Assembly: GCA_016165875.1 (NCBI GenBank) | Contig: JABBOT010000006.1 | Span: forward strand, 955,438 to 1,019,437 | Origin: Acanthopleura granulata | Taxonomy: Eukaryota; Mollusca; Polyplacophora; Chitonida; Chitonidae | Direction of reading: 5' to 3' | Length of the DNA stretch: 64,000 bases | Shown here: piece by piece, positions 34,090-45,800 of the stretch | Position numbering within the stretch: position 1 is the stretch's first letter | Layout: every line of letters starts with the position of its first letter | Translations under genes and position numbers: made by a program | Notes under the pieces: generated by a model | Told to the model about the DNA's origin: nothing | The model's input: the letters and a program-made list of their open reading frames with translations, nothing else | The model's database searches: none

Positions 34090-36735
34090 ATAACCGATCA
34101 AAAAGAGTAGGAAAGTAACATTCATGAATATTAATAATCAAAAAACCAATTCAAAAACTGAACAAATCTACATGAATATTTTCATGACTTATCCACTCTA
34201 AAACCATTCAAACTGTGGGAAAATGCCCTCATTAATATTCATAATTAAACACTGAATGGGCTCTGAACCTTGATAACGGATGAATATTTATGCTTTTACT
34301 GAAGTGATTATCATTGAGATGAAGAAATGCACAACTTGACATGAATTTAATTCATAAATATTCTTAACACACGTCACTCAGTCCAATGCAAAAAACCCAA
34401 GCCACAAAATGCAAGGGATGATTCTGATTGGCTATAACTCTCACAGGACCGTTCAGGAAGACTTGCTACAACAACAGCTATTTACAACACAAGCAGCTTG
34501 CTTTCCTTTATATACAGGTAGCAAAACATTGGCCAGTGCATTTCACGTCAAGTTTACGACCAGTTTCAATCATTCTCCTTTCCAAACAGATGCGTAGGAA
34601 TCAACCATGTTACATCATTATACACATGCATTCTTATTTCTACGTTTACCTTTTAATAACCACAACTGAAGTTTGTCTTTTTAAAGCAATGATCCTCTGA
34701 CTACGGCAGCTAAACATTGGCTCTGACAGGTAACAATATACATATGAAGGCAAGCATCTGAAACATCCAAGTTTTCAAAAACCAATGAAACGTGGAGGTG
34801 AAACGTTTATTTTCCATGTTCTTTCATTCATTTACCCACCTTAACACTTTATTCCCCATTCACATCGTGTATCTCCGAGTCAAACATCAAGTATGATATG
34901 TTGTAATTTTTAAGGTGGTGTTTTGTAGAATACACAGGAAAATATTACACCAATTCACGTCGTCAGGCTCAACAGTGGAAGTACTCGCTTTCAGCGCAAA
35001 ATCTGTAGACAAGCCAAAACAGTAGAAGTTGAATGAAAGCATGTAACCCAGTGGTTCCAGGCATGACGTCACTAACTCATGCTTAGCATCTGACAACTTC
35101 TTAGACGTTCATTACGAATGTCAGATCGATTGGTGACGTCATATGATGAAGCCACAGGGAAAGAACAGCTCCTCATGCAACATTAGTGGCGAACAGCTTA
35201 TAATAATGGCATCAGAAAGTAAAGTATAACAAATGTCTAGCAAACTCTGCATACCTGTAACATGTAAAGTTGCAGAAAGAGCCTCTCATTTTCAGTATTC
35301 TGAAAATAGTTCTTGAACTCGGTAGAAGTGTGATCTGCTCAAAAATTGTCAAAAGTGCAAATTGGACAGTTGTAGAGTAAGACAGTATAGGTAAGATCAC
35401 TGAACAAACTTTCACTTTGTTCGCCACCATACAAGCTCTATATTTGTCAATTTGTTGTCCATAAAGTGACCATTTATTCCCGGGAAACATGCCTGTATGA
35501 AAAACCCAGCACAACTGCTATTTACCTCTGCATGGTAAGAACTACAGACTTAGTATGAATACAAAGATGTAAAAAAATTGTAAAATAATAACAAGACAGA
35601 GTTCTGAACACCACTTGTAATTAGAAAAAAAATATCAGTTGAATTTTTCCCCCTCCCCACTGAATTAAAAGATGCGAGTCACATATTTAAAATATTTGGT
35701 GGGTATTATGGACCTTGTTGTCAATCTTTTCTCAATGCAAGGAACCTGCTATTGTATTCAACTACAACAGTAAAAAACTTAACTTCAAGCTACAGTAATT
35801 CAATACTAAGTACGCGTATTTATTTTAAAATAAATTTATTTCATTATTGTGTAAGGTGGTGTAAAATATAGACATGACATCACTGGTTAATTTCTAAACA
35901 TGCCCACAGCTTGATTGAATGTAGTGATATACGGGTTCAAAAGCATAATATTTCATTTCCATCCTCATTTTGTCTGCGACCTATAGGCGACCTTGAGGGT
36001 TTTGTGCCACCTGAACTGATAAGCATGTTCAAGCAGCGTGGTATGCTCATGTGGTATGCTCATGAGGTATGCTTTCCAGTATCAGGTGTCAATTTGCATC
36101 CGATGACTAGCAGAATTAACTAAGGAAATGCACTGTATTTTCCATGATCGGCATTTGCAAAGACTAGGGATTTGTTTCAAACACAGGTCTGGCATGTTTC
36201 GGTATATTAATGCATCCATGTATTTCTTTCAGCCAGCAGTACATCAATACAACAGTATCTGGTATGCTCTAGGTTGGATAACAATCCCCTAAAAAAAATG
36301 GACGCCTGAGATTTTTGAAAACATCCCTTTGGACAAAGTGGGATGACCAAGTTTTGCATGTTATTTAGCACTGCACAACTTCACTTGGGTGATACCACTT
36401 CCAACAAAGGGGTGTTTCCAAAAATGTTGAGCACCCATTTTGCAGGCTTGCCTAAACATGCTAAAAGCCAAGTTCATAGAAGTCTCAAACATCTTTTCAC
36501 AGATGTCATGTTCTACAACTCTTAACACAGCATTCATCCCCATCCTCATCTTCTTACCAGATAATCACTGTGTTCGCTGGAGTAAGCTTTGTCGCCAACT
36601 CCACACAATGATTCTGTAAAAACAACCTCACTTCACAGCAAAAATTTTCACAGCACCGTTACTGCATGATATTTTCAGAGCAGAAATCTCTTTGCATTTT
36701 ACCAAACAGTTTTTTGTACCTAATGGTACTGCATG
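34090..36735. other. Gene-free stretch
   Basis: AT-rich DNA with scattered 'catgaatatt' words near 34.1-34.4 kb. A segment at about 34960-35200 (atgacgtcac..gcttagcat, cgttca, agatcg) weakly resembles 29145-29400. No exon is supported. Confidence 0.4.
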
Positions 36736-36740
36736 GACAC

Positions 36741-36975
36741 TGACCAAGACCATCGCATAATAGTCACAGTCCTTGACGGCCATACCATCATAGACACCGT
36801 TCTTGACGACCATCCCATAATAGTCACAGTCCTTGATGGCCATCCCATGATAGTCACAGTCCTTGATGGCCATCCCATAATAGTCACAATCTTTGACGAC
36901 CATCCCATAATAGTTATAGTGCTTTATGGTCATTCAATAACAATCACAGTCCTTCATGGCCATCCCATAATCGTG
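36741..36975. repeat. 30-bp minisatellite
   Basis: About eight copies of catcccataatagtcacag+tccttgatggc. The unit is ten codons, so open frames on both strands are repeat-derived. Confidence 0.9.
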
Positions 36976-37559
36976 CCAAACAACTGTCTAGGATTAAAAA
37001 AAAATATGTTGAGTTTCCAGCCACCTAACCAACCCTACTTTTTTCCTCCCAACCTTAATTATTTTCATAAAATTACTTTATTTGAAAGTTTTGTCCCGTT
37101 CTCTTTCCCGTCTGATCTGTGTTGTGGAAATACGCGAATATCTTTAGGCTTCTGCCCAAATCCGCGCACTTCTGGGAGAGAAAGATATGGGTCCAATTGG
37201 TCCTGTGGCTTAGACAAAATGGCACTGTTATACGCAATAGTCGACCTCTGAGGGAAAACAAGACGACCAAGCGCCTATTTGTTAATGTCAGCCGGTCTCA
37301 GGCTTTTAAATAGCTTATACAAACGTTTCATGATCCGGTAGAGCTCGGTTTATCATCGTTATCTTGTTCATGGACCGTTGATCGACAAACCTGATCTTAC
37401 AACTTCGGTGTTGTCAGCTGTCAATGTCTTCAACATACGATTTATACACTTTAAGTGCTGTTGCAACGACGCACGTGAAAATATCGACGCATAGGAGGTC
37501 ACGCCTAGAACAGCTCATGATGCTAAAACTTGGAAAAATCAAAGCAAGTGCCTGTCAAT

Positions 37560-37995
37560 CTGACATTATATCTACCTAAACTGGCATTTCTGTAGAGCCT
37601 GCAGTCTTAACAGCCCAAAACGCACATGCGGTGTTTGAATGTGTGGACAGCAAGAAACCAAGAGTGATGCGTCCCAAAAGTAAACTTAAGGAGCGCCAGC
37701 AGGCTCAACTCATAACTACCATGACACAGTATAAGTATTCATGTGGAGCTCCTGTAACCACTGCCAAAAAATCCGCTGAACAGTAAAGTATTCATGAGGC
37801 AGGGGTATCACCTGTGAGTCCAGCGTAGAAAATCCATACTACAGTTCTGACATTGGCCAGAAGGATCTGTGTTGTTTCTGTGCGACAGATAAAGGAACAG
37901 TAGACACTGAGCTTAAGAAACAGTACAAGACAGTTTTACCAGTGTGTACTGCATGTTCAGCTCTGGGGCATGAGGCTCCTTGTTTAAGGCCTTAG
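37560..37995 (+). pseudogene. Broken Cys-rich gene fragment, family not recognised
   Basis: Three frames carry protein-like sequence in order. First (about 37630-37785) there is a Lys/Gln-rich stretch ending in Y-K-Y-S-C-G-A-P. Then, after a frame shift and stop codons, about 37806-37995 reads with spaced cysteines: one in G-I-T-C-E, then D-L-C-C-F-C-A-T-D, then V-C-T-A-C-S-A-L-G-H-E-A-P-C, ending at a stop. The C..CCxC..CxxC..C pattern suggests a zinc-binding C terminus. There is no start codon or intact frame, so I call it a relic, possibly of a dispersed multicopy gene. I cannot name the family. Confidence 0.45.
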
Positions 37996-39176
37996 GGCAA
38001 GCATGTGTGACACTATTAAACCGAAGTCAAAGTCTTGCTAAATACTGGGCATTAAAATGTATGCCAAATAAAATGTATAAATACTGTAAAGTATTTTGTT
38101 TCATCTGAATTTTCAATTTTGGAGGCAGTGATATAGTGGGTATCGCAACAGATTCCTAACCTGGGGATCTGGGTTAGATTCCCATAGGAGTACAGGGAAT
38201 TTCCTCATTCCTCCGCAGGCAGTTGAGTGGTTAATTTCAAGGGGTCTTGGTGGCGGGTGGACGACGACACTATTACAACTGTATTTTAGGCTTGATTCGT
38301 TGGAGACCTGCCCTTCACCACTGTATAATTCAAACAGAGGAGTTGTTACAGACTTGTCAATGATCGGCGGTTTGCCACGGTTTCTTTGGGGGGTTTTCCC
38401 CACCCACCTAGAAATACTGACCTGTCGTCATGTATTAAAGTGAAATGCTCTTGCGTACTGCATAAAACAACAGTTAGTCGATCATACCCTAATTCCCCAA
38501 CAAAGGCACATATGAGGATGTTTAGAGGATTTAGGATATTGTATTAGATCTGTATTACAGAAGCAGGTACATCCAACAGTAAAAACAGATTTATCAGTTC
38601 CGATTTGTCCGGATGCCTTCCGCTCGGATGTGAAAAAAAAATCCCTATCTACTTGCTCTAAATTTTTGAACCCATGTGACCAGAAACACAACATATTTTT
38701 TGGGGGCCCTATTATTCCATACAAATGACAGAGTACATGTACTTCATGAATCACCACCAGAAGTACATGACTACAGTACATCTTCAAATGTGATCATTCA
38801 GGACTGACACAAGCTTCTTCAGGAATGTCACAGAATGTTTGTATCCTTAGCAACCATCCGGTAATGCCATGCACCCAATCCTGTGAGTGCACAGTTCTAT
38901 TTGCTGACATCAGCTTGTGATCTTTTCATAATTCTACCAATAAAATTATGAACCAACACTTTATGCAAATTAAGCCACTATAGCAAAATCATCCAATCAT
39001 TTGGAATGCACAAGCAGTCCACTCTGGTGAAATACTGTCGAACAAGGTCAATGATCCTGAAGAATGATGTCATTCATGACTGCTTCACCCCAACAGCCAG
39101 AAGTCCATAAATCTTTGAATGCATGAACATACAATTAATGTGCAGCATCATTGCAGAAATTCTCCACTTTTCCACA

Positions 39177-39345
39177 CTTTGCAGTTTGTTGCCATCCATT
39201 ACAGGTACCCATACCGCACTGTGCAGTTTGTTGCCATCCATTACAGTTACCCATACCGCACTGTGCAGTTTGTTGCCATCCATTACAGTTACCCATACCG
39301 CACTGTGCAGTTTGTTGTCACATATTGCCTATACCACGAGTTACA
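39177..39345. repeat. 42-bp minisatellite
   Basis: About four copies of a unit including cactgtgcagtttgttgcca+tccattac+agttaccc. It lies about 0.5 kb beyond the stop codon of the LEDGF-like gene, so it may fall in its 3' UTR or flank. Confidence 0.9.
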
Positions 39346-39810
39346 GCCTGTTGCCATCTTATGTCATCACACTGTTCAGTCTGTTACCACCCAAAATGAC
39401 CAAAGCCTGGCAATTTGTCACAAAATACACACATCACAGAAGCGGCATTTCCTTTGCAGTAATACCTCCTTATCTTTCTTCAATAACTGGTAACCGTCGC
39501 CAGTTTGGTCGAGTCTCATGACCAACAAGTCTCGTCTACTGTCTCATTCACACACTGTTCAGTGCATGTGAATGTTATCTTCACTCAAACTCCTACAGCA
39601 TCATCGCATGTCCTTCACAACCATGTCGAGGCAAAAAACTTCAGCAATCGTATCTCCATACTACAGTCTCCAGCCATGATTGGCGGAATTCCAAACTTTT
39701 GGCAGAATTCCATCATATTTTTCAGAATTCCAAGCCACATCATCACTCCAGCTACTCCCAGACAAGCACGACGCCCGCACACAAACACAAGCATCCTACA
39801 CTTCCCGTTG

Positions 39811-42800
39811 CTACACTCCCAGCAGGCTGTGGAGCTCGTCGTCGTCCATGATCGGATCCTCCTCACTCTCACGCACATCCTCCTCCTCCTCCTCCTCCTC
39901 GATTTCATCCTCATCCGTGACTACTGGCGGATCGGGAAGTTTGGGCTTGGGCGGAGTCACAGCTTTTGGCGACTCGGACTCAGTACTCTTTATGATTTGG
40001 GCGATCCTAGCCTCCAGATCTCTATGTTCCTGAACAAAGACACAAGTTTATAGAATTTGCTTCCTTTCCATGGGATACAGATTATGCACATCACTTCTAC
40101 TACAAGCCATATACTGCAAAATGCCTCAAACTGATGCAGTACTTGGCTCATATCTGGGTTTCTTTGTTACCTACTCATACAGTCGTTAGAAAAGTAGATG
40201 TATTTGAAAATTGTCTTCACCATACATTCATGACATGTATCCGGTAAATTAGCATAAACACACATACGTACAAAGACACATCTTGTATGAATGAGGCTGA
40301 TTGGTTGATTTATTAAGTTGATTGGTGTTTTATGCTGTACTTAAGAATATTTCACTTGTAGGACCTCAGCCAGCATTATGGTGGGAGGAAACCAGGCCTG
40401 CGGGGGCTGGGGGAAATCCATGACCATCTGTAGGTTGCTGGCATACCTTCCCACGTACAGCTGGAAAGGAAGCCATCAAGATTCACAGCGACCACAATTG
40501 TAAGAGGCAACCTGGTCATTGTTTTGCGCTAGCGCACTAAACCCCTCGCCCCGGAGGTCCCAGCTAAGATTGAACCCATCAATCTGTGTACCAGCAATTT
40601 GTGGACGACCATTATTACCACCCACAGACACCTCGATATTGCATTAACTGTGTGTCTTTCAACAAACCTCAGCTGTTTCGTCATCAAAAAACTCCATGCT
40701 CGACCCTTTGACCTCTCCGAATACCTCCGGTTTCAGAGGTTCCGTGGCATTGCCAGGGTTCCACGCTGAGGGGAATGGATTATCTGACTCCACAGCTGTC
40801 GAATCCTCCGTCCCAGAATCCTTCGGTGACGGCGGCGAGGAGGACGGAAGTGTCACATCCAAATCAGACATATCACTTTTACTTTTCATTCGACTTCTCT
40901 CCGTCAAATCGTCCGCAATAATTTTAACTTCTGTTGTAACTTTTTCATTGTCACTCGTGTCCATTGTTTTTTCCTCAGCATTTTCTGTCGCCATGGAATT
41001 CTGAGCTTTGTCATCGGCAGCAATTGCCACAGTGGTGACACTCGCCTGGCCCTGATCACCAGAATCGTCAGTTCTCACCTGAACACTACTGAGAGTGTCC
41101 TCAGTCACAGACAAAGTTGGCAGCCTCGGCCCATCTGTGATGTCTTTTGACGGTTCACTTGTGGATTTCTCCTGCTCAGCGGATGTCTTCTCCGACTGAG
41201 TTTCATTGATAAGTGTCAACCCAGGAATACCACTCAAAGTGTCGTTTGAGAACAAGCCTGATATGGATTCACCTGTAGTGGCTTTGTCTCCCGAAGATTC
41301 AGAGTTCGACACTTCTGTTTTTGATGCTTCCAATTCAGAATCTTTCCCAGCTTCTGCACTTTGCTTTGGCTTGGCAGCAGCGCCATCTGGTGGCTGGGAT
41401 GACGCCTCAGAATTTGTTTGCTTAGAATCTGTGAGATCCGACACTGGCTGAGATTTTGACGCATCTGTTGTAGTTTTTGACGTACTGTTCTCCACAGCTT
41501 TTCACATGACAGAAAAATAAAACAAAAGCAAGGCAAGACATTAATTGCACAGCAGACAAAACAACACTGTTAAAAAAGATGGATAAGTGTCTTTTGCATC
41601 TGTTTATTCAGGACTCAAATATTGAAAATAATTTAAACAGTAACAATAAAAATTTTCACACATTTTTTAAAAATTTTCTTCAATTTCTACACGTACATTG
41701 TAAATGGCAAGAACTTTCTAACTGGGTAAATGAGTCACACTAACTTCATTAAATGTACTGCTTGTTTGTAAAACTGAACTTTACAGAATTAGTCACGTCT
41801 TACAGAAAAAAACAACAATAAATGACCATGAAGCTGAAATGTTAGCTGTATTCCTAAAAGCTACCAATGCAACACAGTAATAATAAGCCACAGGGGTAAC
41901 AGATTTTGCTGAAAAGAGTCCCAGAAGTTATCTCCTATACACACAAATGACCCTCCGCCAGCAACGCCTCTTTTATCATATCATAGCCAATCAATTGGGT
42001 GGAATTACCCACAGCCTAATGCATGGACTTCAGCTTGTCTGAGGTCGGGCAAACACTGGCAAAGAATGACATCTTCTGTATCCTGTGTATAGTAAATGAG
42101 CCTATATTGTGTATCGCATCTTTGTAATTTTGTTTTCTTGAAACTAGTAAATTTTGTTTCGTGTCCAAAATTACAACTCACGAATGATAAACAATCGTCA
42201 ACTGATGCTATTAGGACATCACAGATTCCTGTGTCACCCCTGAATTCAGACTGACTACCAGGATTTTCCGCTGTGTTTGTGCAAGCTGGTGTGGTGTAAT
42301 CTCATTAACATCAGTGGGCAGAGCATGGAGAAGGGTCAATGACTGATCTTTTTCACAGGAAAATTTAGATAAATGGATTGGGCACTGACAGAATTGAAAA
42401 TAAAAAATTATGTTACACACACATTGCCGTGATTTTCACATTCCCTTTTTTTCTTTTCTAATTTTTAAAGGTCCAATTTCACGATAGATATTTCAAAACT
42501 TTGGCACTGAAAAGCTAACACACACCTTCATAAAACAACAAATGTAACAGCCTTTAAAACATAATAAAAACTTGATTGGAATTCAAACAACAGTTACAAT
42601 AGCATAACTTTTACAAACAAGAAATAATACTGAACCACAAAGGCCTTACTGGACACCTATGATAAAATGGCTTTGCAATGCGTGAATAGTTCCTAACTCT
42701 CCCGCTTAGCAAATGTACATGGGTGGCAATGGAGCTGTACTTTGGATGCATAAATCTTTCCTTAGAGAAAACCTTGCACTCAAAAAGGGCTTGAATTATT

Positions 42801-45800
42801 GGGTGATTTTTTTGCAAGTTAATGGAAAATATGCTGTTAACAATGAAAATATCCTACACCCTAATGGCCCTGAACCTTAATAGTTAACGTAAGATCAATA
42901 AAACAACTTTGTAGCCAGGGTTCATTTTCATTTCAGTTCATAGAGGTTATCTTTTTGACATTTGGAAAGTAAAGTGTGGGTAAAAGTTTTGGCAAAATAA
43001 TCTGTCATGTTGCTTGGAAACACAGAGACCACAATCTTCTGTTCATCTTTGAAAGCCTTTGCTTACATGTACATCTGATGCTATCTTTTCCATTCACGTT
43101 TTGTTCTACATTAACTACATGTGTGACCATTCTGTTTTCCCCGAGAGGTTGAATATAAAAACTTGCTCTTTACCAGGATGGGCTTCTTTATTTGTCAGCT
43201 CGTTCTCCTTGTTGTCTTTCTCCTGCCTCTCCCTCTCCTCTTTTTCCATCTGCTTCTTATATTCAGCTGCTTCTCGGTGAAATACCTGGAAAACCACAAA
43301 AATCATTCACTAATTGATGTCACTCAACCATTAAAGTGAAAGACTACACAGAAATGAAGTTACGGTGCGGGACAAAGCGATTATAAACTGTATCTGAATA
43401 TACTTTCAATGAATTTTTTCAAATCTTTCTTCCACCAAATTAAATGCAGTCAAATGTTTAGATTATAAGGTGGGTTTTAGGAACCATGGTACACCGCTGA
43501 TGTCAAGCTAACATTTCCCTGGCTGCAGAGCTGAAACTTAGGGTAAGATCAGTGTTTCCATACAAAGGCACACATCACAGGGGGACTCTTCACAGGAACT
43601 TTATTCACAACTGAGCGCAGAGGTGTGCAAAAAGATAGATGGAAAATTAAGAGGAAACTTTGACAATGTGTAGATTCAAGTACATGTAAACTGTATGTCC
43701 ACATTCAGAAAGTTTACACATATTTTTCACCCCTTAAAGGTGTGTGTGAGATGTGAACAGTAACAGAAAAAGTCTTTTAAACATACAAGTGGTACGAGCT
43801 ATTCATACCATACACATCTGACAGGATTCCTCAGGTGGTACGAGCTATTCATACCATACACATCTGACAGGATTCCTCAGGTGGTACGAGCTATTCATAC
43901 CATACACATCTGACAGGATTCCTCAGGTGGTACGAGCTATTCATACCATACACATCTGACAGGATTCCTCTGAACTCTGAGACAAAGATCCGTTTTGAAT
44001 GAATAAATGATTGTGGCGTATCGCCACTTTGGCCATATTGCAGCCAGCGATTGGGGAGAACACGCTAAACCAGGAGGCAGTGAATCCTTGAGGGCAGTCA
44101 TGGCAGGGTTGTGAGTTGATGGGTGCCTTCAACACAAGGTGTCTAGGCCACATTACAGGGAAAGACCCTGCAAAAGTGAAGTCTGGTGAGCAAAAATACC
44201 ATTAAAAACAGTACCTGAAAATACCTTCACAGATTTTTACTTTTTTGTTCAATCTTTTTTTCACCAAATTAAATACAGTCACATGTTTTGACTGTATGGT
44301 GGGTTTTATGGACCGTATTGATGTCGTGTCAACAGTGACGCCACACCTATTTTTCTCCGGCAACAAAGCACAACCTAAATGTCCTATCAGTTTTCCATAC
44401 ACAAGCACACACAACAGGATAGCAGCATGTCATAAGAGCTATTTAGAGATGAACATAAAGGCGTACCTGCTGTGTGGTGTCACTGTTGAGATATTTGGTG
44501 AACAACAAAAAAAAAACCTTACAAGATCAGCTAAGGTATTTTCAGATAACAATTTTTAATTGTCTCTTTACCCATTATAACTTCATTTTTCCTTTCCCTT
44601 TAAAGCTCATGATTCACGTATTCAGCCAGCAATGCCTTCCTAAAGATGAGCATTAAAATCCCAACCCTTGTTCAAGTGGTGTGAAACCCCACCCAGCCTT
44701 GCCACCCTCTCCTCTCCCTACCTGCATAAATGACTCTCCTTCTCCCACCAGGAATAAGTTCTTAAATTTGTTGTAGATGAGCTCAGCCTTCTGACGGACT
44801 TTCTCGCTGCCTTTGTACTTCCGACACTAAAAAATTATCACAAGTGGATGTATTACAGGCAATAAGCGTTTAATTTCACTGGTCATTTTATAACATATAT
44901 GTACTCGGCGGGTTTCCTCCCATCACAATGCTGGTTGTTGTCGTATAAGTGAAATATTCTTGATTACAGTGCAAAACGCCACTCAAATCAATGGATGAAC
45001 AATTATGGCATAATACCACTTCAGCAATCAATCAAACAATTAAATTCGGGCATACACGGCAAAATTTTACCAAAAGTTCAGGGTCAAGGAAATACAGGTG
45101 AGGAGAGATCATAAAGTTTACCACTACACTTCATAAATAGGTGTACCTGGCAAAGGTGTTAATAAGCAACTTCACATGGCCTTGACTGATTCACAGTTTC
45201 TTGAAAACCAGACACAGTCAAAAGCATTGGAATGTACAGATTTTTTACAGTTGTAACCAGTAGTGTACGAATTTGAACCCCAGGGGTTTTTCTGGCCACT
45301 TTCTGAGAAATGCTGGAAAACTGAGGTGTAGACAAATTTTGAATTGAGTTTTTAATATGTTGGTCATGAAAAAATATTGAGTTTTCTGATTTTTCAAAAT
45401 GGGATTCAAAAAGTCGGCTACAAAAACCAAGCAAGCCCTCAAACTGTTGGTGACTAGACAGAGTACTCAGTATTTTTGCGAGAATTTCTGACAGTAAGTG
45501 ACTTTCAGCTGTGGGCACATCACTGCTTGCCATTCACTTGGCTAACATTCAGCACAGCAGAGCCACATGGTAAACCATGGCAATGACAACAGCTGCAATA
45601 AGCTGAAATCACCAGTTCACCAATCGGAAACCCTCCACCTGTCACATCTGTGTGACAACAGCTGGAATAAGCTGAAATCACCAGTTCACCAATCGGAAAC
45701 CCTCCACCTGTCACATCTGTGTGACAACAGCTGGAATAAGCTGAAATCACCAGTTCACCAATCGGAAACCCTCCACCTGTCATATCTGTGTGACAACAGC

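Noticed and set aside
36733..37251. 172-residue frame
   Set aside because: Its first half is the 30-bp minisatellite and its second half has no homology-like content or splice sites.
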